This document shows positions 14,690 through 26,762 of a stretch of DNA of 64,000 bases, in pieces. This DNA is from Sinomonas gamaensis (GTDB taxonomy: Bacteria; Actinomycetota; Actinomycetes; Actinomycetales; Micrococcaceae): NCBI RefSeq assembly GCF_005876955.1, contig NZ_SSCL01000003.1:1-64000 (forward strand), read 5' to 3'. The notes beneath the pieces were generated by a model that worked only from the letters and a program-made list of their open reading frames with translations, had not been told where the DNA came from and did no database searches. Each line of letters begins with the position of its first letter. Position 1 is the stretch's first letter. The position numbers and the translations under genes are program-made.

Positions 14690-15280
14690 GGAGCGAGCGT
14701 CTGAGGGCCCCACTCCTCGGTGGCCTCGACTGACCTGCGTGTGTCCATCCCGTGGGTCCAGCGTCGGGTCCTGCACGTTGGGGCCGCACGGCTGGCTGAG
14801 AGGTGATCGTGGACGACGCGAGCGACACGGACCCGGTCCGGCATGCGGTGCGGGTAGCCGCACTCGTTCCACTCGGCCGATGCGTAATCCTCCTTGGCGG
14901 CCGGCCGTGCGCGGACCCGGCGGGCCTCTCCCCGCCCTTGGTCGCCTGCCAACAGCCTCGCTCGAACCATCTTGCGAACTGGTCGGGGCTAACGATGCCG
15001 ATGCCAGCTCCCGAGCGCAGTTCCACTCGCTGCTGTCGGACTCGCCGCAGACCACAAGCACCGACACGGTGCCGTCCGGCAGGCAGCGAACAGGGCGGCG
15101 CGGGCCTCGTCGTCCTTCGCTTCGTGGATCATGGGGATGCCAGCCGCGCGGATACCGCGGGCCACCACCAGTCCGCACCCTGCCGTAAGTCTGGGCGCCG
15201 TGGTCCCTGTTCGGGCTGCTCGAGCGTCTTGCAGTGGTCGCACCGCAGAGTGGTGTGAAGGCTCGATGCTTGTATGGTGT
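14690..15280. other. Gap of about 590 bp, probably decayed coding sequence
   Basis: No intact gene. On the minus strand, protein-like fragments appear in different frames: RCDHCKTLEQPEQ (about 15243-15205), DGTVSVLVVCGESDSSEWN (about 15077-15020), SPDQFARWFERGCWQATKGG (about 14990-14931) and EDYASAEWNECGYPHRMPDR (about 14901-14842). This looks like a gene broken by several frameshifts, with a CxxC pair at its start. The family cannot be named. Confidence 0.3.
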
Positions 15281-16177
15281 CTAAGTAATCCCCGGCAGCC
15301 CTGAATTGAGGGCAATCAGCATGTCCAGACTCTCGGCCTCTCGCACTTCGCCGACGATCAGGCGATCGGGGCGCATGCGTAGTGCCTCTTTGACCAGCCG
15401 GCGAAGGGGAATCTCGCCTGAGCCCTCAAGGTTCGACTGGCGGCATTGAAGCCCGACGACATCGCGAAGCGCAAAGCGGAGCTCGAAGATCTCCTCGACA
15501 GTGATGACCCGTTCCCGCTGGCCTATCGACGCAGCGAGGCAGTTCAGCATGGTCGTCTTCCCAGCCTGCGTTGCACCGGAGATAAGAACATTTAGCCCGC
15601 CCGAGACGGCCGCCGCGAGAAACCTTGCCGCGAGCGGCGTGAGAGAGCCAAGCTCCACAAGATGCTCGAGACGGGATGCCCGGGCCACAAACTTCCGGAT
15701 GTTTACGGCCCAGTGCCGGCGAGTCACGTCCGGGATCGCCACATGCAGCCGCGAACCGTCCGGGAGTGCCGCATCGACGAAAGGACTCGAGAGGTCAAGC
15801 CGACGGCCTGAGGACTTGAGCATTCGCTCAACGAGGTCCCGCACCTGTTGCTCGGTCAGGGTGACCGACGCCAGTTCGGATTCGCCATTGCGCGCTGCAA
15901 ACACCTCGTGCGGCGCGTTGATCCAGATCTCCTCCACCGAGGCGTCGTCGAGGAGCGGCTGGAGTGGACCGAAGCCCACGACTGAGTCAAAGATCCGGCG
16001 TCGGACGTCGTCAGGTGCCCCGAGCGCGGGAACAGCGCCGAGCAGCGCACGGTCGTCATAGTCGGCTATCGCGGCGTCAACGAGGCGACGCACCTCTGGC
16101 GCCTGATCCAGTGGATCGAATCCGCGGACACGGATGAGTTCGCGTACCTCGTCTTCGACGATTCGGACAGCGTCCAC
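15281..16177 (-). pseudogene. CpaF/TadA-type secretion ATPase, C-terminally truncated
   Basis: 298 residues from a GTG at 16177 behind GGGGGGAT. It has the CpaF architecture: an N-terminal helical region, FGPLQPLLDDASVEEIWINA (N1D), and LPDGSRLHVAIPDVT, then Walker A GATQAGKTT at about 201-209, an Asp-box-like TVEEIFELRF and Walker B RLIVGEVREAE at about 272-282. The family then normally continues with a His-containing NSxR segment and about 80 further residues. Here the frame ends right after ALNSGLPG with two foreign residues and a stop. Intact CpaF powers Tad/Flp pilus assembly at the inner membrane. Without the C-terminal part of the RecA fold, hexamer function is doubtful. No other tad genes flank it. 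Confidence 0.8.
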
Positions 16178-16576
16178 TGCAATCCCCCCAACACAGCACG
16201 AGGCTGCTCCCCCAAGCCGCCATCCGGTGCCCATGGCGACGTCGGCTCCCCAGCCGATGGTCGCCAGCCTAACCGAGGGTTAAAGCAGCCTCCGTGGACC
16301 ACGTAGAGGAAGGTGGATCGCTCAGCCATCAGATGCTGCAGCGTCTTGCGCACGCGTCCGCGATCCGCCTAATTCACCAGAGCAGGTCGCGGCGGCGGCA
16401 GGCTGACTACAGCTTGTTGGAGAGGCGGCTGCGAAAGCCGCTGGCGAACGCGTAGGCTCCCTCAGCGAACCGAGATGGCGGACCATGGCGCCCGCGGACG
16501 TGCGATCGGCCCTGGCGCCAGCGAATAGTGCCTATTCAGGAGCCGGCCTGAAGCGGACCGGGAGCGCCAGACGAAT
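16178..16576. other. Gap of about 400 bp with a possible gene remnant
   Basis: No intact gene. On the minus strand, a frame ending at a TAG (16407-16409) reads RFAEGAYAFASGFRSRLSNK, which resembles the C-terminal tail of a real protein, possibly a glycosyltransferase. Its continuation upstream switches frame, so it is likely a remnant left by the same rearrangement that broke cpaF. Confidence 0.3.
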
Positions 16577-17038
16577 TCACCTCTCGTCTGCCACTGGCTC
16601 CGCCACAGGCCGAGACGAGCGGAAGATCCAATACTTGTACAGGAGGAAGTTCCAAGCCATGGTGGCAACCGTGGCGCAGACCTTCCCGAAGGCGTAACCG
16701 AGACCGGCTGCATTGATCACGTTGACGATGACGTCCGTCGCGAAGACGTTGAAGACCACCAACGCGGCGTACTTGAGAAAGCTCGCGGAGGTGCTATTCG
16801 ACGCCTTGAACGTAAAAACACGTTGCGCCCAGAAGTTGAAGAGGAGGCTGACGATGAAAGCGATCGGCGTCGCGATCCAGAGATCTACGTGAAAGACCTC
16901 CTTGAGCAGCGTCAGCGTTCCAAGATCAATCGCAAAGCTGAGAATTCCAATCACAAGGAACTTCGCCATGTGACCATAACCAAGTGTGCGGCCCAGACGC
17001 GCGAGACGGCTCCGGAGGGCGATTCGACCTTCCATCAT
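16577..17038 (-). CDS. GtrA-like membrane protein
   Basis: 153 residues. Four membrane segments, at about 25-43, 54-72, 88-106 and 112-133, match the GtrA fold, with family-like stretches FLVIGILSFAIDLGTLTLL, FIVSLLFNFWAQRVFTFK and FGKVCATVATMAWNFLLYKYWIFR. GtrA-type proteins are proposed to flip or handle polyprenyl-phosphate-linked sugars for cell-wall decoration. The ATG overlaps the stop codon of the DUF2142 gene (ATGA), so the two are translationally coupled. It opens the polysaccharide locus and probably works with the GT2 gene at 26026. Confidence 0.88.
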   Translation of the reverse strand: MMEGRIALRSRLARLGRTLGYGHMAKFLVIGILSFAIDLGTLTLLKEVFHVDLWIATPIAFIVSLLFNFWAQRVFTFKASNSTSASFLKYAALVVFNVFATDVIVNVINAAGLGYAFGKVCATVATMAWNFLLYKYWIFRSSRPVAEPVADER

Positions 17039-18615
17039 CTTGTCTCCCCTGCGTCGGCATGAACGACTGGTCTGGCTGCACCGTCGAGCACTGGCTCTAT
17101 GGCTCGGCCCGGCTTGCGGCCTTCCGTCGATGAACTCACATACTTGATGGAGACAAGGGCCGCGGCCAGCGTCACCAGTGCATACAGGCCAGCAATGATG
17201 GGCCACCCGCCCGGAGGCTGCCACAGCGGCGAAGCGAAGAGGTTCTCCCAGAACAGATCCGGGCGAAGTCCCGTGACATAGCGACGGAGCACCCAGAGAA
17301 ACCCGTAGGCATTGGCGACTACGAGGGAGCCAAGAGCGAGCTTGAGCACATTCCGTCCGACGCCGTGCCTGACGTCCACCGCCTCGAGGGCGATCCCGCC
17401 AGCGGCGAAGAGGACAACAACAAGTGGAAGGATGTACCGCCCCTGCCAGATGTACCCCACCTGAGGAGCAGCCGGCACCTGGACCACAGCGGGCAGAACG
17501 AGGATGACGGCCATCAGAAGCAGCACAGCGAGTCTGCGCCGACCGCGCCAGATCGCGACGCACCCCACGAGGAGGACCGCGGCAGCCCCATCCCACACCG
17601 CGTACGTGACATTGGGCAGGGCCGTGTCCAGCCATCCCATCACTCCGACGTACTCTTTGGCGTAATCAAAGGAGCGTTCAAGCATGACGGACACGACCTG
17701 AGCGGGGGTGTCCTTAACAGCGGAGCCGCCCAGACTCTCAAATGAATTGGAGACGAACTGCCAGGCCACTCCAAGTCCGACCCCGATTGCCGCCAGAGTG
17801 AGCCCAATCCACACAGTTCGCGGAGCCTTTGCCAGAAGGTCGGGGCGCCACTGGAGCATCACGGCCCCAACAAGCACCACCGCCAGCCAAGCGACTGACA
17901 GCCCTCGCAGATTCGCCAGGATGAAGGCGCTCACCCCGAAAACCAGCGAGGCAAGGCGAGCATGTGCAAAACCGCATTCAAGCATGGCGTACGCACACAC
18001 GAAGGCACAGAGGGTCGTCGCGATTTCCACCGGATTCGGATTGATTGAGCCTGCCAGAAACAAGCACATGGGCGTCACGCCAGCACCCATCACGATCAGA
18101 GGAAGACGCCGAGGCCAGAGCATATGAGCGAATGCGAGAGCCAAGGCGAAGAACAGCGAGCACCAAAGGGCTGTAATGAGCCTCATCCCGTAGATTGCCT
18201 TCTGCCCGCTCGTGATCAGAGTCGATACGCCGACGACGCTGTAATACAGGGGGTTATAGTTCCCGGCACTTGTAGAAGACTCGGTGGGAGATGTGCCGAG
18301 ATTCCGAATACTCGGTGCACAGCCAGCACTCTGATCCGGCTTGTGCGCATAGCAGGTCGGAACTGCGTGGAGACCAGCAATGTACTCTGGCACCTCTACC
18401 TTCAGCCACTCGCCCTGAACGCCTGACGATTGACCAAGCCACTGCCCGCGAACCACAGCAGCAGCTTTTACGGCATGGGCCGGCTCATCAGGGGCCGACA
18501 TGATCGGGGAGGCCAGGGCCCAGAGGGACGACAGCGCCAAGAAGTACACCCATGCGACCACGAACACGCGGCGAGCAGTCAGAGGAAAAGAAAGACGGGG
18601 TGTTCTGGGACGCAC
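17035..18615 (-). CDS. DUF2142 polytopic membrane protein (glycosyltransferase-like)
   Basis: 526 residues with about ten membrane segments. The N-terminal loop contains MSAPDEPAHAVKAAAVVRGQ, with an Asp-Glu pair in the first extracytoplasmic loop typical of GT-C glycosyltransferases and of DUF2142. A large loop with CYAHKPDQSAGCAPSIRNLG follows, and the Cys pair could be a disulfide. By analogy it may transfer sugars from a lipid carrier on the outer face of the membrane. It is coupled to the GtrA-like gene by a 4-nt overlap. Its stop-proximal tail is a hydrophilic stretch of about 30 residues. Confidence 0.82.
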   Translation of the reverse strand: MRPRTPRLSFPLTARRVFVVAWVYFLALSSLWALASPIMSAPDEPAHAVKAAAVVRGQWLGQSSGVQGEWLKVEVPEYIAGLHAVPTCYAHKPDQSAGCAPSIRNLGTSPTESSTSAGNYNPLYYSVVGVSTLITSGQKAIYGMRLITALWCSLFFALALAFAHMLWPRRLPLIVMGAGVTPMCLFLAGSINPNPVEIATTLCAFVCAYAMLECGFAHARLASLVFGVSAFILANLRGLSVAWLAVVLVGAVMLQWRPDLLAKAPRTVWIGLTLAAIGVGLGVAWQFVSNSFESLGGSAVKDTPAQVVSVMLERSFDYAKEYVGVMGWLDTALPNVTYAVWDGAAAVLLVGCVAIWRGRRRLAVLLLMAVILVLPAVVQVPAAPQVGYIWQGRYILPLVVVLFAAGGIALEAVDVRHGVGRNVLKLALGSLVVANAYGFLWVLRRYVTGLRPDLFWENLFASPLWQPPGGWPIIAGLYALVTLAAALVSIKYVSSSTEGRKPGRAIEPVLDGAARPVVHADAGETR

Positions 18616-18657
18616 TGTGCAACTCTACTAGACACCAAACGCGTGCCGCGGCGTCTG

Positions 18658-19554
18658 TCAGAACTCGGCCACGAACTCTCCCAGCCACGATCGCAGCTCC
18701 GGTCCCAGGTCATCGCGCTCCGAGGCGAGGGTGACGACGGCCTTGAGGTAGCTGAGCTTGTCCCCGGTGTCGTAGCGGCGCCCGCGGAACACGACCCCGT
18801 ACACCCCGCCGCCCTCGCCCTCGCGCTTGGCCAGGGTCTGCAGCGCGTCCGTGAGCTGGATCTCCCCGCCCCGGCCCGGGCCCGTCTCCTTGAGCACCTC
18901 GAACACCGCAGGGTGCAGCACGTACCGGCCGATGATCGCCAGGTTCGAGGGCGCATCCTCCGGCGCCGGCTTCTCCACGAGCCCGTGCACCTGCACGTAC
19001 GACTCCCCCTCCACCGGGGTCACATCCGCGCACCCATACGCCGAGATCGCCTCGGCCGGCACCTCCATCAGCGCCACTACCGACCCGCCCGTGGCCTGCT
19101 GGACCCGGATCATCTCCCCCAGCAGCTCATCGCGCTCATCGATCAGGTCATCGCCCAGCAGCACCGCGAACGGCTCATCGCCCACATGACGCTCCGCGCA
19201 CAGCACAGCATGCCCCAGACCCTTCGGATCCCGCTGCCGCACGTAGTGGATATCGCCGAGGCAGCTCGCTTCCCGTACCGCCGAGAGCTTCTTCTCGTCG
19301 CCCTTCTCCTCAAGAGCAGCCTCCAGCGTAGGGACACGGTCGAAGTGGTCCTCGAGAGCGCGCTTGCTCCGGCCCGTGATGACGAGGACATTGTCCAGTC
19401 CAGCGCGCGCGGCTTCGGCCACCACGTATTGAATAGCCGGACGATCCACCACCGGCAGCATCTCCTTCGGCATCGCCTTTGTCGCCGGGAGGAAGCGCGT
19501 GCCGAGGCCAGCCGCAGGAATGACGGCTTTCGTAATGGGAGTAGTCGCGGGCAT
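18658..19554 (-). CDS. galU: UTP-glucose-1-phosphate uridylyltransferase
   Basis: 298 residues. It makes UDP-glucose from UTP and glucose-1-phosphate in the cytoplasm. AAGLGTRFLPATKAMPKEML is the diagnostic nucleotide-binding signature, followed by VDRPAIQYVVAEAARAG and LGDDLIDERDELLGEM, then VHGLVEKPAPEDAPSNLAII near the sugar-phosphate site. Length is normal for the bacterial enzyme. The ATG at 19554 lacks a strong ribosome binding site. UDP-glucose is the precursor of UDP-galactose, which feeds Glf and GlfT2 later in this locus. Confidence 0.95.
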   Translation of the reverse strand: MPATTPITKAVIPAAGLGTRFLPATKAMPKEMLPVVDRPAIQYVVAEAARAGLDNVLVITGRSKRALEDHFDRVPTLEAALEEKGDEKKLSAVREASCLGDIHYVRQRDPKGLGHAVLCAERHVGDEPFAVLLGDDLIDERDELLGEMIRVQQATGGSVVALMEVPAEAISAYGCADVTPVEGESYVQVHGLVEKPAPEDAPSNLAIIGRYVLHPAVFEVLKETGPGRGGEIQLTDALQTLAKREGEGGGVYGVVFRGRRYDTGDKLSYLKAVVTLASERDDLGPELRSWLGEFVAEF

Positions 19555-19723
19555 GCACGTAGCTTACGGGAGTCCCGTGGGCGCCGATAACGCAAGAGTG
19601 GCTCAGAATTTCCACAAGAACGCGAATTCACCTCAACCACACTGTTCACATCTTTAACACTGTTGCTATGGTGGTTCCGCTCCCTCATGTCCTGAGGATC
19701 GGATCGTCTATGCGGGCAAGGCT

Positions 19724-22606
19724 ATGAAACTCACATCTCTGACACACACGGTGGGACTGTCCCTTTTCGCGGTGGGGCTGGTGAGCGGCTTGGCTGCGCC
19801 TCCGGCTTTCGCGTCCCCAGCGCCGAAACCGACACCCACTGCATCAACTCCCGCGACCGCTGGCCCGACCAGCCCCTCTGTGCCGTCGGAATCTCCCACG
19901 TCTTCAGCAATGGCCTCGCAGCCGACGCCGCCCCCAGGGGCGATTGCGGCGGCGACTTCGGATCCCGGAGCCAACTCAAGGCTGCGTGATGCCATGAGGC
20001 AGGCCGTAGGACTCGGGGCCAAAATGGGGCAGGTCAACCCACAAAACCCGAAGAAGCTGGGATCGCCGGCCAAAGGCAGCGCGCTGAATATCCTGGCCGC
20101 GTCCTGGCAGCCGGGCTGGGGCGTCGCCGGCGTCGACGTGAGCGCCTACCAAGCAACCTATTCTGGCGGCCAGTGGATCGATACGATCGACTGGAGCGGG
20201 CAGTGGAATCAGGGTGTGCGTTTTGCCTACGTCAAGGCTTCTGAAGGCAACTACTACACCAATCAGGCGTTCTCCCAGCAGTACACGAATTCTGGCAATA
20301 CCGGGATGATCCGCGGGGCCTACCACTTTGGCATCCCGAACTGGTCGAGCGGATCCAATCAGGCCAACTACTTCGTCCAGAATGGCGGCGGCTGGTCCTC
20401 GGATGGCATCACGCTGCCCCCTGTGCTGGACATCGAGTACAACCCCTACGCCGGTCAGACCATCAATGGCGTCTACATGGGCGATACCTGCTACAGCATG
20501 GCCGGCGGTGCCATGGTCAATTGGATCGCGGACTTCAGCAACACCATGCTGTCTCTGACGGGGCGGATGCCAGTCATCTACACGACCGCGGACTGGTGGA
20601 GCCGCTGCACAGGCAACTACGGGGGCTTCGGAAACAATCCGCTGTGGATCGCGGCCTACAACCAATCTGGCCCGCCGCTCCCAGCAGGATGGCCCACCTT
20701 TAGCATTTGGCAATACAGCTCGGACGGACCTTTCGTCGGCGACTCGAATGCATGGAACGGTGACTACGCCAGCCTCCAGCGATTCGCGACCTACGGGGAC
20801 ACAAATCCCAGCGCCGCAATTGGCGCGGTAGCCGGAGGGGCAAACCTCGGGTCGCAGACAAGCGGGGTCGTCGGAGGCCTCGTCAATGGCGGAGCATTCC
20901 AGAATTTCCAGAACGGTGCCATCATCTGGTCGCCGGCCTCGGGGGCGCAGACCTCGCCGAACGGCCCCATTCGGAGCGCATGGCAAGCCTCCGGCTTCGA
21001 AAGCGGCCCCCTCGCCTACCCCACAACAGGCGTCATCGGCGGGCTCGTCAACGGTGGCAATTACCAGAACTTCCAGAACGGGGCCATCATCTGGTCCCCC
21101 GCCACCGGAGCCCAGCTGTCACCCAACGGGCCCATCCGCAGCGCGTGGCAGGCCTCGGGCTTCGAGACCGGCTCGCTGGCATACCCAACCAGCGGAGTCG
21201 TCACCGGCCTCGTCAATGGGGGCAGCTACCAGAACTTCCAGAACGGGGCCATCATTTGGTCCCCCGCCACGGGGGCTCAGCTATCGCCAAATGGCGCCCT
21301 CCGCACCGCCTGGCTTAATTCCGGCTCTGAACGAGGTCCCCTCGGATACCCGACCACGGGCGTCGTAACGGGGCTCACGGGCGGCGGCTCGTACCAGAAC
21401 TTCCAGAACGGCGCGATCATCTCGTCTCAGGCCACCGGAGCCCAACTCTCCCCCAGCGGCCCCATTCGCAGCTACTGGCTCAACTCGGGTGCTGAACAGG
21501 GCCCTCTGGGCTACCCGACGTCGGGACAAATTTGCGGCTTGAAGAACGATGGCTGCTACCAGAACTTCCAAAACGGAGCGCTGCTCTGGTCTCAGGCCTC
21601 TGGCGTTCAGCCGTCGCCCACCGGCCCCATCCGTACCGCTTGGCTGACGTCCGGGGCGGAGAACGGTCCCCTGGCCTATCCGACCACCGGCGTTGTGACC
21701 GGCCTCGTCGACGGCGGGTCATATCAGAACTACCAAAATGGCGCCATCATCTGGTCACAGGCCACAGGAGCCCAGCTCTCCCCCGCCGGGCCCATCCGCA
21801 CGGCATGGCTCAATGCGGGGGCGGAGAATGGTGCCCTCGCCTACCCGACCACCGGCGTCGTCTCGGGTCTCGTCAACGGTGGCTCCTATCAGAACTACCA
21901 GAAGGGTGCCGTCATCTGGTCTCAGGCCACGGGAGCTCAGCTCTCCCCCGCCGGGCCCATTCGCACGGCATGGCTCAACTCGGGCGCCGAGAACGGCTCG
22001 CTCGCCTACCCGACCACCGGCGTCGTCCCCGGTCTCGTCAACGGTGGCTCGTATCAGAACTTCCAGAACGGCGCCATCATCTGGTCTCAGGCCACAGGTG
22101 CCCAGCTCTCCCCGGCCGGACCCATCCGCACGTACTGGCTCAATTCCGGGGCGGAACGGGGCCCCCTTGGCTACCCGACATCCGGCCAAGTGTGCGGCCT
22201 TGCGAACGGCGGGTGCTACCAGAACTTCCAGAACGGAGCCATCATCTGGTCTCAGGCCACAGGAGCTCAAGTCTCCCCGAGCGGTCCGATTCGGACAGCA
22301 TGGCTCAATTCGGGGGCAGAGAACGGTGTTCTCGCCTACCCCACGTCCGGTGTGGTCACCGGGCTCGTCAACGGTGGTTCTTACCAGAACTTCCAGAACG
22401 GGGCGATCATCTGGTCCCAGTCGAGTGGAGCCCAGCTCTCCCAGGCCGGCCCCATCCGCACTTACTGGCTCAATTCGGGAGCCGAGCGAGGCCGATACGG
22501 GTATCCGACCTCCGGACAGAGCTGCAACAGCACCAAGACCAGCTGTTCGCAGTCATTCCAAGGGGGCACCATCTCCTGGAACAGCACATCCGGCATCACT
22601 GGTTAG
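19724..22606 (+). CDS. Secreted GH25 muramidase with LGFP wall-binding repeats
   Basis: 960 residues. A Sec signal peptide (1-30, cleavage near AFA-SPAP) is followed by a Pro/Thr/Ala linker. A GH25 lysozyme domain spans about 137-355, with VDVSAYQ at its start, catalytic-type Asp and Glu in VLDIEYN (about 233-239), and WIAAYN, then WQYSSDGPF. The rest, from about 380, is ten full LGFP repeats plus a partial one, each about 55 residues (YQNFQNGAIIWS, then WLNSGAE, then LGYPTSG). LGFP repeats tether exported proteins to the wall in Corynebacteriales and relatives. GH25 enzymes cleave the MurNAc-GlcNAc bond. A strong terminator follows. It is the only exported wall hydrolase in the locus and may act in remodelling. 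Confidence 0.93.
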   Translation: MKLTSLTHTVGLSLFAVGLVSGLAAPPAFASPAPKPTPTASTPATAGPTSPSVPSESPTSSAMASQPTPPPGAIAAATSDPGANSRLRDAMRQAVGLGAKMGQVNPQNPKKLGSPAKGSALNILAASWQPGWGVAGVDVSAYQATYSGGQWIDTIDWSGQWNQGVRFAYVKASEGNYYTNQAFSQQYTNSGNTGMIRGAYHFGIPNWSSGSNQANYFVQNGGGWSSDGITLPPVLDIEYNPYAGQTINGVYMGDTCYSMAGGAMVNWIADFSNTMLSLTGRMPVIYTTADWWSRCTGNYGGFGNNPLWIAAYNQSGPPLPAGWPTFSIWQYSSDGPFVGDSNAWNGDYASLQRFATYGDTNPSAAIGAVAGGANLGSQTSGVVGGLVNGGAFQNFQNGAIIWSPASGAQTSPNGPIRSAWQASGFESGPLAYPTTGVIGGLVNGGNYQNFQNGAIIWSPATGAQLSPNGPIRSAWQASGFETGSLAYPTSGVVTGLVNGGSYQNFQNGAIIWSPATGAQLSPNGALRTAWLNSGSERGPLGYPTTGVVTGLTGGGSYQNFQNGAIISSQATGAQLSPSGPIRSYWLNSGAEQGPLGYPTSGQICGLKNDGCYQNFQNGALLWSQASGVQPSPTGPIRTAWLTSGAENGPLAYPTTGVVTGLVDGGSYQNYQNGAIIWSQATGAQLSPAGPIRTAWLNAGAENGALAYPTTGVVSGLVNGGSYQNYQKGAVIWSQATGAQLSPAGPIRTAWLNSGAENGSLAYPTTGVVPGLVNGGSYQNFQNGAIIWSQATGAQLSPAGPIRTYWLNSGAERGPLGYPTSGQVCGLANGGCYQNFQNGAIIWSQATGAQVSPSGPIRTAWLNSGAENGVLAYPTSGVVTGLVNGGSYQNFQNGAIIWSQSSGAQLSQAGPIRTYWLNSGAERGRYGYPTSGQSCNSTKTSCSQSFQGGTISWNSTSGITG
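20866..22603 (+). repeat. Tandem LGFP-encoding repeats, about 165-bp unit, ten copies plus a partial
   Basis: Direct repeats with a 165-bp period; for example the TTCCAGAACGG blocks at 20906 and 21071 differ by exactly one unit. Repeat types differ at the seam: those after repeats 4 and 8 use a CGL-x-N-x-GC Cys pair, and the last seam has CNSTKTSC, while the others have Gly/Ser there. The four-repeat spacing of the Cys seams suggests past duplication of a four-unit block. Confidence 0.9.
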
Positions 22607-22620
22607 GCCAGCATTGGAAG

Positions 22621-22657
22621 AAGAGGCCCTCCACCGCAATCGGTGGAGGGCCTCTTT
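22621..22657. terminator. Bidirectional terminator between the GH25 gene and rmlA
   Basis: AAGAGGCCCTCCACCG (22621-22636), CAAT loop, then the exact complement to 22656, followed by T residues on the plus strand and preceded by A residues that give U residues on the minus strand. It serves both convergent genes. Confidence 0.9.
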
Positions 22658-22671
22658 ACATTCGCACAGGA

Positions 22672-23541
22672 TCAGCCCAGAAGCTCCAGCAGGTAACGGC
22701 CATACCCGCTCTTGACGAGGGGCTCGGCACGTTCCCGCAGCTCATCGTCGGTGAGGAAACCGAGTCTCCACGCAATCTCCTCAGGCGCGCCGATCTTGAG
22801 CCCTTGCCGGTTCTCGACAGTGCGGATGAAGTTCGAGGCGTCGTTGAGATCGCTGAACGTTCCGGTGTCGAGCCACGCGGTGCCGCGCGGAAGAACTTCG
22901 ACCTGGAGCTTCCCGGTTTCGAGATAGGTCCGATTCACGTCGGTGATCTCGAGCTCGCCGCGGGGCGAAGGCTTGAGGCCCTTGGCGATCTCCACCACGT
23001 CGTTGTCGTAGAAGTAGAGCCCCGGAACGGCGTAGTTGCTCTTGGGCTTCGCCGGCTTCTCCTCAAGGGAGATTGCGCGGCCTTCTGTGTCGAACTCCAC
23101 CACGCCGTACGCCGTCGGATCTTTGACCCAGTAGCCGAAGACCGCCGCGCCGTCGATGTTCTGGTGGCGCCGAAGCTGGGTACCCATGCCGGGCCCGTAG
23201 AAGATGTTGTCTCCCAGGACGAGCGCCACCGTCTCCGTGCCGATGTGCTCTTGGCCGAGGATGAACGCTTGGGCGAGACCGTCCGGGGAAGGCTGCTGGA
23301 CGTAGGTGATGTTGATCCCGAATCGAGACCCGTCCCCAAGAAGCCTCTCGAACGAATCCGCGTCATGCGGAGTCGTAATCACAAGGATGTCGCGGATGCC
23401 CGCGAGGATCAGGGTGGAGAGCGGATAGTAGATCATCGGCTTGTCGTACACCGGAACCAGCTGCTTGCTCACCCCCAGTGTGATGGGGTGAAGCCGGGAC
23501 CCTGTGCCGCCTGCCAAGATGATTCCACGCATGGTGTCCAT
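22672..23541 (-). CDS. rmlA: Glucose-1-phosphate thymidylyltransferase
   Basis: 289 residues; the first step of dTDP-L-rhamnose synthesis, dTTP plus glucose-1-phosphate to dTDP-glucose. [20 protein letters not shown] is the sugar-nucleotidyltransferase signature; [20 protein letters not shown] and [10 protein letters not shown] follow, and the length matches RmlA. Start 23541 (MDTMRG) was kept; ATG 23532, three codons in, is an equal candidate since neither has a clear ribosome binding site. It is divergent from rmlB, with only 47 bp between them for both promoters. Confidence 0.95.
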   Translation of the reverse strand: MDTMRGIILAGGTGSRLHPITLGVSKQLVPVYDKPMIYYPLSTLILAGIRDILVITTPHDADSFERLLGDGSRFGINITYVQQPSPDGLAQAFILGQEHIGTETVALVLGDNIFYGPGMGTQLRRHQNIDGAAVFGYWVKDPTAYGVVEFDTEGRAISLEEKPAKPKSNYAVPGLYFYDNDVVEIAKGLKPSPRGELEITDVNRTYLETGKLQVEVLPRGTAWLDTGTFSDLNDASNFIRTVENRQGLKIGAPEEIAWRLGFLTDDELRERAEPLVKSGYGRYLLELLG

Positions 23542-23543
23542 GA

Positions 23544-26025
<2,482 letters not shown>

Positions 26026-26029
<4 letters not shown>

Positions 26030-26754
26030 CTTTGACTCCACGCTCAAAAACCCTCGTCATCATGCCCGCATGGAACGAGGCTGAGTCCGTCTTCTCGACA
26101 GTCCAAGAAGTCCTCGAACACGGTCCGGACTGCGACGTCCTCGTCGTCGATGATGGGTCGACTGACGCTACTGCGCGGTTGGCCGCCGAGGCCGGTGCTC
26201 GCGTTATTCGGCTCCCCTTCAACATGGGCGTCGGCGGAGCCATGCGTACCGGATTCAAATATGCCCTTCAGCATGGCTACGAGCAGGCAATTCAAGTCGA
26301 CGCCGATGGACAGCATGATCCGCGTGAAATCCAGCGCGTGCTCGACGGGCTGGCCAACGCGGACATCGTGATCGGCTCCCGATTCGAGGACCGGAAGGAA
26401 TACGAGGTCAAGGGGCCACGCAAGTGGGCCATGGTGGTTCTCGGGGGCGTCCTGTCCCGCATCAGTGGCACCCGGCTTACCGATGTGACCTCTGGCTTCC
26501 GTGCGGCCAACCGGAGGGCGATCCGCCAGTACGTCGCCCACTACCCCGCTGAATATCTCGGTGACACCATCGATTCGCTCGTGGTCGCCGTGCGGTCGGG
26601 ATGCACAGTCGCACAGGTTCCGGTCAACATGCGTGCCCGTCAGGGCGGGACTCCCAGCCACCACCCGGTCAAGGCCGCCGTCTACCTCGTGCGCAGCGGT
26701 CTCGCCCTCGTCTTCGCCCTCACCCGAAAGAAGTCGTCGCCCGTCGGCGATTAG
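26026..26754 (+). CDS. GT2 glycosyltransferase, polyprenyl-phosphate sugar synthase type
   Basis: 242 residues of GT-A fold. VIMPAWNEAESVFSTVQEVL and DVLVVDDGSTDATARLAAEA form the nucleotide-binding part; NMGVGGAMRTGFKYALQHGY and IQVDADGQHDPREIQRVLDG contain the DAD metal motif; GSRFEDRKEYEVKGPRKW, then LTDVTSGFRAANRRAI match dolichol/polyprenyl-phosphate mannose or glucose synthases. It has no C-terminal membrane segments. It should charge a lipid carrier on the inner membrane face, and a flippase such as the GtrA-like protein would then act. It starts within the stop of the rmlC-rmlD gene and is followed by a DUF2304 gene, a common pairing. Confidence 0.9.
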
Positions 26755-26762
26755 GAGCCATC

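Noticed and set aside
20866-22603. Regular 165-bp repeats as a possible CRISPR-like array
   Set aside because: The repeats are fully coding, in frame, and encode LGFP units; there are no short spacers and no cas genes.
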